This document shows positions 1-13,190 of a stretch of DNA of 63,385 bases, in pieces. Made by a program: the position numbers and the translations under genes. The stretch spans positions 166,262 to 229,646 of the forward strand of contig NZ_DGUZ01000010.1 in assembly GCF_002394865.1 (NCBI RefSeq). Direction: 5' to 3'. The notes under the pieces were generated by a model, which was not told the DNA's origin, did no database searches, and worked only from the letters and a program-made list of their open reading frames with translations. Origin of the DNA: Fibrobacter sp. UBA4297 (GTDB lineage: Bacteria; Fibrobacterota; Fibrobacteria; Fibrobacterales; Fibrobacteraceae). The stretch's first letter is position 1, and each line of letters begins with the position of its first letter.

Positions 1-2
1 TC

Positions 3-194
3 TACTTCCGCACCACCGACGTTACTGGTACGATCCAGCTCCCGGAAGGTGTTGAAATGGTTACTCCGGGTGACACGGTCACGATCCACGTGAACCTCAT
101 CGCTCCGATCGCCATGGAAAAGCAGCTCCGCTTTGCTATCCGTGAAGGTGGCCGCACGGTTGGTGCAGGTTCTGTAACCGAAATCATCAAGTAA
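3..194 (+). CDS. tuf: Elongation factor Tu, C-terminal end (partial)
   Basis: The open frame enters from the left edge and reads the last 63 codons of EF-Tu (domain 3), ending at TAA 192-194. The segment [20 protein letters not shown] and the ending [13 protein letters not shown] are near-invariant in bacterial EF-Tu. EF-Tu is the GTPase that delivers aminoacyl-tRNA to the ribosome. Only 11 nt separate it from rpmG, so it probably heads the tuf-rpmG-tRNA-Trp-secE-nusG transcription unit. The 5' part lies outside the window, so the G domain cannot be inspected. Confidence 0.97.
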
Positions 195-205
195 TAGAGT
201 AAAAA

Positions 206-358
206 ATGCCCAGAGAACTCATCGTGCTTGAATGCACAGAATGTGGTCAGCGCAACTATGATTGCGACAAGAACAAGCGTCTTCATCCTTCCCGCGTGGA
301 ATACAAGAAGTACTGCCGCTTCTGCCGCAAGCATACTGTTCACAAGGAATCCAAGTAA
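206..358 (+). CDS. rpmG: 50S ribosomal protein L33
   Basis: This 50-codon protein starts MPRELIVLECTECGQRNY and ends KHTVHKESK. It carries two CxxC pairs (C10/C13 and C37/C40), so it is the zinc-binding form of L33. It sits between tuf and tRNA-Trp, its usual place in many bacteria. L33 lies near the E site of the 50S subunit. The gene is too short for a usual ORF cut-off but is unambiguous by sequence and context. Confidence 0.96.
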   Translation: MPRELIVLECTECGQRNYDCDKNKRLHPSRVEYKKYCRFCRKHTVHKESK

Positions 359-370
359 GGAAGTCCGAAT

Positions 371-443
371 AGGTCGATAGCTCAATTGGTAGAGTCACGG
401 TCTCCAAAACCGTTGGTTGGGGGTTCGAGTCCCTCTCGACCTG
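371..443 (+). tRNA. tRNA-Trp (anticodon CCA)
   Basis: The cloverleaf can be read by eye. The acceptor arms AGGTCGA (371-377) and TCGACCT (436-442) pair. The D arm is GCTC...GAGT. The anticodon stem ACGGT/ACCGT encloses loop CTCCAAA with anticodon CCA, and the T loop TTCGAGT is present. The discriminator is G443 and the 3' CCA is not encoded. It lies between rpmG and secE, a classic position for tRNA-Trp. Confidence 0.96.
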
Positions 444-462
444 CTCACTTCCCGGAGAAAAA

Positions 463-651
463 ATGCGTAAGGTTCAGCAATATGTATCAGAATCTGTCCA
501 AGAACTGAAACAGGTTACTTGGCCCACTTGGGAAGAGCTTAAAGGTTCTACTCTTGTTGTAATGCTTTTCAGCGTTATCATGGGATTCTATATTGCAGGG
601 CTCGACTTTGTGCTCTCTTGGATTGTCAATTTCATCATGGGTAGAGGTTAG
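463..651 (+). CDS. secE: Preprotein translocase subunit SecE
   Basis: This 62-residue protein begins MRKVQQYVSESVQELKQVTW. It has the single-TM SecE layout: an amphipathic N-terminal helix with the conserved VTWPTWEEL motif, then one hydrophobic segment (about residues 30-55, LVVMLFSVIMGFYIAGLDFV). SecE clamps the SecYEG protein-conducting channel in the inner membrane. nusG follows after 3 nt, the conserved secE-nusG pair. Confidence 0.95.
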   Translation: MRKVQQYVSESVQELKQVTWPTWEELKGSTLVVMLFSVIMGFYIAGLDFVLSWIVNFIMGRG

Positions 652-654
652 TGT

Positions 655-1194
655 ATGTCCATGCAGTGGTATGCCGTTCACACCTTTACCGGTCAAGAAA
701 ACAATATCAAGAAACGCCTTGAGCAAATGATTGAGCGCGAAGGCGTTCAAGATAAATTTGGACGTATTATCGTGCCTACTCGCGAAGTTGTTTCCAACGT
801 TCGTGGTAAGCGTCGGGTAAGCGTCCAAAATTTGTTTCCTGCATATATCATTATTGAAATGGAGCTGGACGAGCTCACCCAGCACCTGGTGTCCACCATC
901 AATGGTGTCACCCATTTCGGCGGAATGACTCGCGCTTCTCGAGTACCTATTCCGCTTCGTCAGAGCGAGGTCGATCGTCTTCTGGGTGTTGATCCTGAAA
1001 ACTCCATCGAAGGCGAGATCCAAATTCCGTATACAATTGGCGAAAATGTCTGCATCAAGGAAGGTCCGTTCAAGGGCTTTGTGGGCGTCGTAGATGAAAT
1101 TATGGAAGCCAAGATCAAGGTCATGGTTTCCGTTTTTGGTCGTTCTACGCCAGTCGAACTCGCCTTTAACCAGGTCGAATCCGCCGACGCATAA
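655..1194 (+). CDS. nusG: Transcription termination/antitermination protein NusG
   Basis: This 179-residue protein has the N-terminal NGN domain (QWYAVHTFTGQENNIKKRLE) and a C-terminal KOW domain (about residues 128-179, GPFKGFVGVVDEI). NusG binds RNA polymerase and links it to Rho or to ribosomal protein S10. It starts 3 nt after secE; MQWYAVHT at 661 is an alternative start. It leads into the L11-L1-L10-L7/L12 cluster. Confidence 0.96.
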   Translation: MSMQWYAVHTFTGQENNIKKRLEQMIEREGVQDKFGRIIVPTREVVSNVRGKRRVSVQNLFPAYIIIEMELDELTQHLVSTINGVTHFGGMTRASRVPIPLRQSEVDRLLGVDPENSIEGEIQIPYTIGENVCIKEGPFKGFVGVVDEIMEAKIKVMVSVFGRSTPVELAFNQVESADA

Positions 1195-1226
1195 TTGATT
1201 ACGGTCTTTGAAACGGAGATAATACA

Positions 1227-1652
1227 GTGGCAAAGAAAATCACAGGTTATATTAAGCTCCAGATTCCTGGCGGTGCCGCCAACCCGGCTCCTCCGGTAGG
1301 TCCTGCCCTTGGTCAGAAGGGTGTGAACATCATGGAGTTCTGCAAACAGTTTAACGCTAAGACCCAGAATGACAAGGGCATGATTGTGCCGGTCGTCATC
1401 ACGGTCTACGCTGACAAGAGCTTCACCTTCATCACGAAGGTCTCGCCGGTTCCGGCCCTCATCAAGAAGGCTACTGGCGTGCAGAGCGGCTCTGGTGAAC
1501 CCAACCGTAAGAAAGTTGGCAAGATCACTCAAGCCCAGATCACGGAAATCGCCCAAAAGAAGATGCCGGATCTAAACACAATCGACCTCGAAGCCGCCAA
1601 GCGCATGGTTGCGGGCACTGCTCGTTCCATGGGTATTGAAGTGGTTGACTGA
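1227..1652 (+). CDS. rplK: 50S ribosomal protein L11
   Basis: This 141-residue protein uses a GTG start (1227) after GGAGAT. It contains the L11 N-terminal signature KLQIPGGAANPAPPVGPALG and the RNA-binding C-terminal domain ending ARSMGIEVVD. L11 forms the base of the GTPase-associated centre with 23S rRNA and L10/L12. The gene order nusG-rplK-rplA is standard. Confidence 0.97.
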   Translation: MAKKITGYIKLQIPGGAANPAPPVGPALGQKGVNIMEFCKQFNAKTQNDKGMIVPVVITVYADKSFTFITKVSPVPALIKKATGVQSGSGEPNRKKVGKITQAQITEIAQKKMPDLNTIDLEAAKRMVAGTARSMGIEVVD

Positions 1653-1692
1653 GGCAGGTAATTCACCGTTACGTATCTGACAGGAAAATTTC

Positions 1693-2379
1693 ATGTTCAG
1701 AGGAAAAAAATACAAAAAGATTGCTGAATCTTTCGATCGCACCAAAGCGTACGATTTGAAGGAAGCAATCGAAATACTCAAAAAGTCCGAATTGAAGTTC
1801 GACCAGACGGTCGAAGTACACTTCAATCTCGGTGTGGACCCAAAACATTCCGACCAAGTGGTTCGTGGCACTGTCGTGCTTCCGCATGGTACCGGTCGTC
1901 AGGTCCGCGTCTTGGTGTTCTGCAAGGACAACAACCTTGAAGTTGCCAAAGCCGCAGGTGCTGACTACGCTGGTGGTGCCGACTTGGTTCAGAAGATTCA
2001 GGAAGGCTGGCTGGATTTCGACGCTGTCGTTGCTACTCCCGACATGATGCCGGTGATTAGTAAGGTCGCACGTGTCCTCGGTCCTCGTGGTATGATGCCG
2101 AGCCCCAAGGCTGGTACGGTGACTGTTAACGTCGCTCAGACCGTCAAGGAACTCAAGGCCGGTAAGATTTCCTACCGCGTTGACAAGGGCGCAAACGTCC
2201 ACGCTCCGGTTGGCAAGCTTTCCTTCACTGTCGATCAGCTCGCAGAAAACACGAAGTCTGTTATCGACTCTGTTGTGAAGAACAAGCCTCAATCTTCTAA
2301 GGGCACTTACATCAAGAGCCTCACATTGACGGCTACGATGGCCCCGGGCATCAAACTTGATATGGCACTGACGCGCTAG
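1693..2379 (+). CDS. rplA: 50S ribosomal protein L1
   Basis: This 228-residue protein matches L1 throughout, including GPRGMMPSPKAGTV at about residues 130-145. L1 forms the mobile L1 stalk and often represses its own operon by binding the mRNA leader. Only 8 nt separate it from rplJ, so the usual separate L10 leader is absent here and rplJ is probably translated from the same mRNA as L1. Confidence 0.97.
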   Translation: MFRGKKYKKIAESFDRTKAYDLKEAIEILKKSELKFDQTVEVHFNLGVDPKHSDQVVRGTVVLPHGTGRQVRVLVFCKDNNLEVAKAAGADYAGGADLVQKIQEGWLDFDAVVATPDMMPVISKVARVLGPRGMMPSPKAGTVTVNVAQTVKELKAGKISYRVDKGANVHAPVGKLSFTVDQLAENTKSVIDSVVKNKPQSSKGTYIKSLTLTATMAPGIKLDMALTR

Positions 2380-2387
2380 GAGAAACC

Positions 2388-2921
2388 ATGAAAGCTGTAG
2401 TTAAAAAACAACAGACCGTGGACGCGCTCGTCGAGTCCTTCAAGGGCGCTACCGCCGTCTATCTGCTCAATTTCCAGGGCATCACTGTCGATAAGGACAA
2501 TGCCCTCCGCAAGGCCCTCGCTGCTAAGGGTGTCAAGTACCACGCTGTGAAGAACACTCTTCTCAAGCGCGTTCTCGAAGCACTCAAGGTTGAAGGTCTC
2601 AACGACTCCCTCACTGGCGCAACGTCTGTGATGGTCGGTTTCGAAGAAGACCCGCTCCTGCCGGCTCGCGAAATTGAAGCATTCCACAAAGCAAACCCTG
2701 ATTTCTTGGTTGCCAAGAGCATTTACCTTGATGGCAAGGCAATGCCGGGCTCCGAAGTCGTGAACCTCTCCAAGATTCCAGATCGTAAGGGTATGATCGC
2801 AATGATCGTCTCTATCGCTCTCGGACCTGGCTCCACGATCGCCGGTCAGCTCAAGACCCTCCAGGAAAAACTGGAAAAAGAATCGGGTTCCGAAGCAGCC
2901 CCTGCTGCAGCGGAAGCTTAA
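2388..2921 (+). CDS. rplJ: 50S ribosomal protein L10
   Basis: This 177-residue protein begins MKAVVKKQQTVDALVESFKG. It has the L10 rRNA-binding domain and a C-terminal helix that binds L7/L12 dimers, ending in an Ala/Glu-rich tail (AAPAAAEA). It starts after AGGAGAAACC, 8 nt downstream of rplA. L10 is the base of the L12 stalk that recruits translation factors. Confidence 0.96.
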   Translation: MKAVVKKQQTVDALVESFKGATAVYLLNFQGITVDKDNALRKALAAKGVKYHAVKNTLLKRVLEALKVEGLNDSLTGATSVMVGFEEDPLLPAREIEAFHKANPDFLVAKSIYLDGKAMPGSEVVNLSKIPDRKGMIAMIVSIALGPGSTIAGQLKTLQEKLEKESGSEAAPAAAEA

Positions 2922-2972
2922 CAACAAACCACAAACCAAAAATTTTAAACGGAATAATCGGAGAAACACATC

Positions 2973-3347
2973 ATGGCAACTGATATCAAGGCATTGGGCG
3001 ATCAAATCGTTGGTCTTACCCTTCTCGAAGCCAAGGCTTTGGCTGACTACCTTAAAGAAACCCACGGCATCGAAGCCGCTGCCGGTGGCGCTGTAGTTAT
3101 GGCTGCAGCTGCTGCAGCTCCTGCTGAAGAAAAGACCGAATTCGACGTCATCCTCGCCGAAATCGATCCGGCCAAGAAGATGGCTATCCTCAAGGAAGTT
3201 CGCGCTATCACGGGTCTCGGCCTCGCTGAAGCCAAGAAGGTCGTTGAAACTGCCAACAGCGTCATCAAGGAAGCTGCACCGAAGGCTGACGCCGAAGCTC
3301 TCAAGAAGAAACTCGAAGAACTCGGAGCAAAGGTTACCCTTAAGTAA
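2973..3347 (+). CDS. rplL: 50S ribosomal protein L7/L12
   Basis: This 124-residue protein has an N-terminal dimerisation helix pair, an Ala-rich hinge (about residues 38-52, VMAAAAAAPAEEKTEFDV), and the conserved factor-binding C-terminal domain (KKMAILKEVRAITGLGLAEA). It occurs as dimers on L10 and activates translational GTPases. The hairpin and T-run just downstream should lower read-through into rpoB. Confidence 0.97.
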   Translation: MATDIKALGDQIVGLTLLEAKALADYLKETHGIEAAAGGAVVMAAAAAAPAEEKTEFDVILAEIDPAKKMAILKEVRAITGLGLAEAKKVVETANSVIKEAAPKADAEALKKKLEELGAKVTLK

Positions 3348-3380
3348 TGCTTTTGCTGCATTAATTCTTCCTTACCAATT

Positions 3381-3416
3381 GCCTGCACACCAGTGCGGGC
3401 TTTTGGTGTTTTTTGA
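3381..3416 (+). terminator. Attenuator hairpin between rplL and rpoB
   Basis: GCCTGCAC (3381-3388) pairs with GTGCGGGC (3393-3400) around loop ACCA with one T-G wobble. It is followed by CTTTTGGTGTTTTTT. An imperfect intrinsic terminator here is the expected way to make more ribosomal stalk protein than RNA polymerase. The partial T-run suggests it is leaky. Confidence 0.75.
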
Positions 3417-3452
3417 CTACAATTAGGCTCTTCACCGGATGAGGTATTTCTA

Positions 3453-7742
<4,290 letters not shown>

Positions 7743-7744
7743 TT

Positions 7745-10700
7745 ATGGCTGAAGAAATGACTGAACAGTTTGGCGACATTTCTATTCATCTCGCCTCCCC
7801 GGACCTGATCCGTTACTGGTCCTATGGCGAAGTGACAAAGCCGGAAACGATTAACTACCGTTCCTTCAAGCCTGAAAAGGATGGTCTTTTCTGCGAAAAG
7901 ATCTTTGGACCGGTTAAGAACTGGGAATGCAACTGCGGTAAGTTCAAGCGCATCCGCTACAAGGGCGTCATCTGCGACCGTTGCGGCGTTGAAGTGACTC
8001 ACTCCAAGGTCCGTCGCGAACGCATGGGCCACATCGAACTTGCTATCCCTCTGACCCACACCTGGTTCGTCCGTAACCAGCCGTGCGTCATCGGTGCACT
8101 CCTCAACCTCAATACTAAGGACCTCGACCATATCATCTACTACGAAAAGTACGTGGTGATTGATCCGGGTACGACCGACCTCGAACCGAACTCCCTGATC
8201 GACGAAGCTCAGTATCAGGACCTCGTTGCCGAAGGCCGTGAATTTGAAGCCAAGATGGGCGCATCTGCTATCAAGCAGTTGCTCGACCGCGTCGACTTGA
8301 CCAAGCTCTCCGAAGAACTCCGCTTGCAGGCTACTTCCAAGTCCAAGACCAAGCAGGACGATGCCGTGAAGCGCCTCAAGGTCGTCGAAGCCTTCAAGAA
8401 GTCCCAGATGGAAAGCTTCCGCAGCTACTACAAGAATCCGGATCCGGCCCGCGACGCAAGCAAGGCCTGGCTCAAGGGTCTTGCCGAAGCTGTTGCCGAA
8501 TTCAAGGTAGACTACGAATCCAAGCACTCTGACTTTGTGCTTGCCGATGCCTACGAAGAATTCCGCCACAAGTATCCGAACGAAGCTCGCTTGCTCGCTA
8601 ACCAGCCGTCTTGGATGATCCTCGACGTTCTTCCGGTTATCCCGCCTGATCTTCGTCCGCTCGTACCGCTCGAAGGTGGCCGCTTTGCTACCTCCGACTT
8701 GAACGAACTCTATCGCCGTGTCATCAACCGCAACAACCGCTTGAAGAAGTTGATTGACATCCGTGCCCCTAACGTGATTCTCTGCAACGAAAAGCGTATG
8801 CTCCAGGAAGCTGTCGACCAGCTGTTCGATAGCGGCCGCCGCACCGCTCGTGCAGGTTCTGCACGTCCGCTCAAGAGCCTCGCTGAACTCCTCAAGGGTA
8901 AGCAGGGCCGCTTCCGTATGAACTTGCTCGGTAAGCGTGTGGACTACTCCGGCCGTTCCGTGATTGTCGTGGGACCGGAACTTCGCATGCACCAGTGCGG
9001 TCTCCCGAAGCGCATGGCTCTTGAACTTTACAAGCCGTTCATCATCCAGCGCTTGGAAGAAGAAGGCATTGTCTACACGCTCAAGTCTGCTAAGAAGTAC
9101 GTTGACGCAGAACGTCCTGAAGTTTGGGACATTCTCGAACAGATTATTGAAGACCACCCGGTCATGTTGAACCGCGCTCCGACGCTTCACCGCTTGGGTA
9201 TCCAGGCCTTCTATCCGAAGCTCATCGAAGGTAATGCGATTCGCCTCCACCCGCTCGTCTGTACAGCATTCAACGCTGACTTCGACGGTGACCAGATGGC
9301 TTGCCATCTTCCGCTTAGCTTCGAAACTCAGCTCGAATGCCGCGTGTTGATGCTTTCTTCGAACAACATTCTTCACCCGGCTTCCGGTCAGCCGATTGCT
9401 GTGCCGGGCCAGGACATCGTGCTAGGACTCTACTACCTGACCAAGCCGCGTCCGAACCGCAAGGGTGAAGGCATGCACTTCTACGACCCGGCTGAAGCCG
9501 TCCGCGCTTATGAAAACGACGTCGTGGATTTGAACGCCAATGTTTACTTGAAGCTCCCGGCAGGTCGCAAGATCTATATGGGCGCTCTCGAAAAGGATTG
9601 CACCTGCATCCGCGAAATGGCTGATGACAATGGCAATCTCGAAGTCCAGGTCAAGGCTGGCGAAAAGATTAAGTTCCTCACCCTTAAGGAAGACAACGTC
9701 ATCAAGACGACTGTCGGCCGTATCATCTTCAACGAATTTGTCCCGAACGCTCTTGGCTACGCCAACGAAACATTCGGCAAGAAGGTGATTGCTAAGTCCA
9801 TCGACGACCTCTATCGTCGTACCGGCAACCGCGTGACCGTCGACTACCTCGACGACCTCAAGGCTAACGGTTACAAGTGGGCTACCCGCGCTGGTTCTTC
9901 TGTGGCTATCGCCGAAATGGTGATCCCGAAGGAAAAGCAGGAAATGCTCGACAAGGCTGCCGAACAGGTTTCTAAGATTCGCGCCCTTTACGAAGACGGT
10001 GTCATTACTGACGGTGAACGTTATAACCAGACGATTGACGTGTGGTCCAAGACGACGTCCGACGTTGCTGCCAAGCAGTGGGATTTGCTCTCTCACGACC
10101 GTGACGGTTTCAACCCGGTCTACATGATGGCTGACTCCGGCGCTCGTGGTAGCCGTGAACAGATTAAGCAGCTGTCCGGTATGCGTGGTTTGATGCAGAA
10201 GCCGATCAAGCAGCTCGGTGGTCAGGAAGTTATTGAAAACCCGATTAAGTCCTGCTTCCGTGAAGGCTTGAACGTGATGGAATACTTCATTTCGTCTCAC
10301 GGTGCCCGTAAGGGTCTTGCTGATACCGCTCTTAAGACGGCTGACGCTGGTTACCTTACCCGTCGTCTCGTGGACGTGGGCCAGGACCTCGTGATTACCG
10401 AACAAGACTGCGGTACCACGGACGGCATTGAAGTTTCCGCATTCAAGGACGGTGACGATACTGTCATTCCTCTTGAAGAACGTCTCCTCGGTCGCGCACC
10501 GGTCGATGACATCAAGCACCCGGTGACAGGCGAAGTGATCGTCAAGGCTGGCGAACTCGTTACCGAACGTGACCTCCCGAAGATTTCTGCTACGGGTCTT
10601 GAACACATCAAGATGCGCTCCGTGCTCACCTGTAATTCCAAGAACGGTGTCTGCGCCAAGTGCTACGGCCGTATGCTTGCTTCCGGTCGTCCGGTTGACC

Positions 10701-12184
10701 TTGGCGAAGCTGTTGGCGTGCTTGCAGCACAGTCCATTGGTGAACCGGGTACGCAGCTTACCCTCCGTACGTTCCATATCGGTGGTGCTTCCTCCCGTTT
10801 GACTGTTGAAAGCGACAAGAAGGCTACAGTCGATGGCCACATCGAACTCGAACAGGTCGAAACTGTCGACCATGAAGGCCAGAAGGTTGTCGTCTCCCGT
10901 ATGGGCGAACTCGTTATTTTCGATACGACCGGCATTAACAAGGGTCGTTACCAGATTCCGTATGGTGCAATCTTGCACGTCGAAAACAATGCTACCGTCA
11001 AGAAGGGCGAAAGCATGTTCGAATGGGATCCGTATAACAGCCCGATTATCACGAACGTGTCTGGTACGATCGCATTTAGCAATCTTATTGAAAACAGAAC
11101 TTACCGTATCGAACGCGATGAAATGACCGACGTCGAAACGTGGATCGTCATCAGCGACAAACAGCACGGTAAGAACCAATTGCGTCCGGTCATCATCATC
11201 AATGATGAACGTGGCGAAAAGGTTGGCCACTTTATGTTGCCTGACGGCGCTATCCTCGCCGTGCATCAGGGTGACCGCGTTACTTCCGGTCAGGTTATCG
11301 CAAAGCTTCCGCGTGCAGCTGGTAAGACCCGCGATATTACCGGTGGTCTTCCGCGCGTCGCTGAACTCTTCGAAGCACGTGTTCCGAAGAACAAGGCATT
11401 CATCGCACCGGTTGACGGTCTCGTCAAGTACGGTAACGAAGTGCGCAACAACCAAGAAGTTATTATTCAGCAGATGGATGGCAACGAAGTGAAAGTGCTG
11501 GTTCCGCGTGGTATCCATCTGGCGGTCAATGACGGTGACCGTGTCCGTGCTGGTCAGAAGATCAGCGAAGGCAGTGTGGATCCGCACGATATCCTCGACG
11601 TTCTCGGACCCGAGGATGTGCAGCGCCACTTGGTGAACGAAATCCAGGCGGTTTACCGCTTGCAAGGTGTGGCTATTGCAGATAAGCACATCGAATGTAT
11701 CGTTCGTCAGATGATGCGCAAGGTCCGCATTACAGATCCGGGTGAATCCGAATTCTTGCCAGGCGAAGAAATTTCCAAGATCCGTCTCCGTACCGAAAAC
11801 GAACGTCTGCGCGCTCTCGGTAAGGCCGAAGCTAAGTATCAACCGATGCTCCTTGGTATCACTAAGGCTTCTTTGGCAACGGACAGCTTCATCTCTGCTG
11901 CTTCGTTCCAGGAAACCCAAAAAATCCTTACTCGCGCCTCCATCGAAGGCTGCGTGGATCCGCTCATGGGTCTTAAGGAAAACGTGATTATGGGTCGACT
12001 TATTCCGTGCGGTACTGGTGCCCGTCACTTGAGGAACGTCCAAGTGATCGATGCCGATGCCGACGAAATGGAAGAACGCTCTCGTTTGCAGAATGTACAG
12101 GCTGAAAATTACGACTCTGGTTCCGGAATCCAGCTCTTGGATAACGAAATCGGCTCTTCTGACGAGGAAGATTCGGATAATTAA
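7745..12184 (+). CDS. rpoC: DNA-directed RNA polymerase subunit beta'
   Basis: The protein is 1479 residues. The N-terminal zinc site has its four cysteines near residues 60-80 (CNCGKF...CDRCGVEV). The catalytic magnesium loop NADFDGDQM lies near residue 510. The second zinc site (CNSKNGVCAKC) is near residue 962. The C-terminus is acidic (SSDEEDSDN). It carries the catalytic centre of RNA polymerase. It is 2 nt from rpoB, so the two are cotranscribed; rpsL lies 67 nt downstream. Confidence 0.98.
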   Translation: MAEEMTEQFGDISIHLASPDLIRYWSYGEVTKPETINYRSFKPEKDGLFCEKIFGPVKNWECNCGKFKRIRYKGVICDRCGVEVTHSKVRRERMGHIELAIPLTHTWFVRNQPCVIGALLNLNTKDLDHIIYYEKYVVIDPGTTDLEPNSLIDEAQYQDLVAEGREFEAKMGASAIKQLLDRVDLTKLSEELRLQATSKSKTKQDDAVKRLKVVEAFKKSQMESFRSYYKNPDPARDASKAWLKGLAEAVAEFKVDYESKHSDFVLADAYEEFRHKYPNEARLLANQPSWMILDVLPVIPPDLRPLVPLEGGRFATSDLNELYRRVINRNNRLKKLIDIRAPNVILCNEKRMLQEAVDQLFDSGRRTARAGSARPLKSLAELLKGKQGRFRMNLLGKRVDYSGRSVIVVGPELRMHQCGLPKRMALELYKPFIIQRLEEEGIVYTLKSAKKYVDAERPEVWDILEQIIEDHPVMLNRAPTLHRLGIQAFYPKLIEGNAIRLHPLVCTAFNADFDGDQMACHLPLSFETQLECRVLMLSSNNILHPASGQPIAVPGQDIVLGLYYLTKPRPNRKGEGMHFYDPAEAVRAYENDVVDLNANVYLKLPAGRKIYMGALEKDCTCIREMADDNGNLEVQVKAGEKIKFLTLKEDNVIKTTVGRIIFNEFVPNALGYANETFGKKVIAKSIDDLYRRTGNRVTVDYLDDLKANGYKWATRAGSSVAIAEMVIPKEKQEMLDKAAEQVSKIRALYEDGVITDGERYNQTIDVWSKTTSDVAAKQWDLLSHDRDGFNPVYMMADSGARGSREQIKQLSGMRGLMQKPIKQLGGQEVIENPIKSCFREGLNVMEYFISSHGARKGLADTALKTADAGYLTRRLVDVGQDLVITEQDCGTTDGIEVSAFKDGDDTVIPLEERLLGRAPVDDIKHPVTGEVIVKAGELVTERDLPKISATGLEHIKMRSVLTCNSKNGVCAKCYGRMLASGRPVDLGEAVGVLAAQSIGEPGTQLTLRTFHIGGASSRLTVESDKKATVDGHIELEQVETVDHEGQKVVVSRMGELVIFDTTGINKGRYQIPYGAILHVENNATVKKGESMFEWDPYNSPIITNVSGTIAFSNLIENRTYRIERDEMTDVETWIVISDKQHGKNQLRPVIIINDERGEKVGHFMLPDGAILAVHQGDRVTSGQVIAKLPRAAGKTRDITGGLPRVAELFEARVPKNKAFIAPVDGLVKYGNEVRNNQEVIIQQMDGNEVKVLVPRGIHLAVNDGDRVRAGQKISEGSVDPHDILDVLGPEDVQRHLVNEIQAVYRLQGVAIADKHIECIVRQMMRKVRITDPGESEFLPGEEISKIRLRTENERLRALGKAEAKYQPMLLGITKASLATDSFISAASFQETQKILTRASIEGCVDPLMGLKENVIMGRLIPCGTGARHLRNVQVIDADADEMEERSRLQNVQAENYDSGSGIQLLDNEIGSSDEEDSDN

Positions 12185-12251
12185 CAGCTAAGTACTTGAA
12201 ATATTTGGAAATAAAACTATATTTGCACTCCAAAATCTAGGAGATTAAACA

Positions 12252-12641
12252 GTGCCAACTATTCAACAGCTCGTCCGTAACGGACGTGAACAGATCAGCA
12301 ACAGGACCGCTTCCGTAGCTTTGAAGTCCTGCCCCCAGAAGCGCGGCGTTTGCACCCGTGTTTACACCAGCACCCCGAAGAAGCCGAACTCCGCTCTTCG
12401 TAAGATTGCCCGTGTGCGCCTCTCCAACAAGATGGAAGTTACCGCTTACATCCCGGGTGAAGGCCACAACCTCCAGGAACACTCCATCGTGCTCATCCGC
12501 GGTGGTCGTGTGAAGGACGTTCCGGGTGTTCGCTACCACATCATCCGTGGTACGCTCGATACTCAGGCAGTCAACGGCCGTCAGAACGGCCGCTCCAAGT
12601 ACGGTGTTAAGAAGAAAGGTGCCGCTCCGGCCAAGAAGTAA
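12252..12641 (+). CDS. rpsL: 30S ribosomal protein S12
   Basis: This 129-residue protein has a GTG start preceded by AGGAGAT. The decoding-centre motifs TPKKPNSALRK and GGRVKDVPGVRYH are intact, with both lysines linked to streptomycin resistance unchanged. A basic C-terminal tail (KKKGAAPAKK) follows. S12 contacts the codon-anticodon helix in the A site. It heads the rpsL-rpsG pair. Confidence 0.97.
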   Translation: MPTIQQLVRNGREQISNRTASVALKSCPQKRGVCTRVYTSTPKKPNSALRKIARVRLSNKMEVTAYIPGEGHNLQEHSIVLIRGGRVKDVPGVRYHIIRGTLDTQAVNGRQNGRSKYGVKKKGAAPAKK

Positions 12642-12652
12642 GGAAGTAATCT

Positions 12653-13129
12653 ATGTCTAGAAGAAGAAAGGCTCTCCATCGCTCCATCCTCCCGGATCCG
12701 CGTTTCAAGTCCACCCTCGTTACCGAACTCGTCGGTGTCGTTCTCAAGCAGGGTAAGAAGACCATCGCTGAACAGATCGTCTATACCGCTCTTGACCTCC
12801 TCGACAAGAAGGTTGAAGGTAAGGAAACTCCGCTCGAAAAGTTCGAAATGTGCCTTGAAAACATCAAGCCGCGTGTCGAAGTCAAGTCCCGTCGCGTTGG
12901 TGGTGCAAACTACCAGGTCCCGATGGAAGTTGCTCCGGATCGCGCCAAGGCTCTCGCTCTCCGCTGGCTCCTCGATGCAGCTCGTAACCGCAACGAAGCC
13001 AACATGGCAGAACGTCTTGCAGCAGAACTCGTTGCCGCTAAGAACAGCGAAGGCAACGCAGTCCGCAAGAAGAACGATACGCACAAGATGGCCGAAGCCA
13101 ACAAGGCTTTCGCTCACTTCCGTTTCTAA
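12653..13129 (+). CDS. rpsG: 30S ribosomal protein S7
   Basis: This 158-residue protein starts MSRRRKALHRSILPDPRF and contains the S7 core VGGANYQVPMEV. S7 nucleates assembly of the 30S head. It lies 11 nt after rpsL and ends in a strong terminator. fusA, which normally follows rpsG in the str operon, is not here; the tuf copy is at the left edge instead. Confidence 0.97.
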   Translation: MSRRRKALHRSILPDPRFKSTLVTELVGVVLKQGKKTIAEQIVYTALDLLDKKVEGKETPLEKFEMCLENIKPRVEVKSRRVGGANYQVPMEVAPDRAKALALRWLLDAARNRNEANMAERLAAELVAAKNSEGNAVRKKNDTHKMAEANKAFAHFRF

Positions 13130-13157
13130 TTCTTGCGCGCAAGCACAGAATTATCCT

Positions 13158-13190
13158 AGAGAAGGGCTCCGCTTTTGCGGAGCCTTTTCT
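13158..13190 (+). terminator. Intrinsic terminator of the rpoBC-rpsL-rpsG block
   Basis: GGCTCCGC and GCGGAGCC pair around TTTT, extended by flanking AGAA/TTTTCT pairing. This strong symmetric hairpin with a downstream T-run lies 29 nt after rpsG. Confidence 0.9.
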
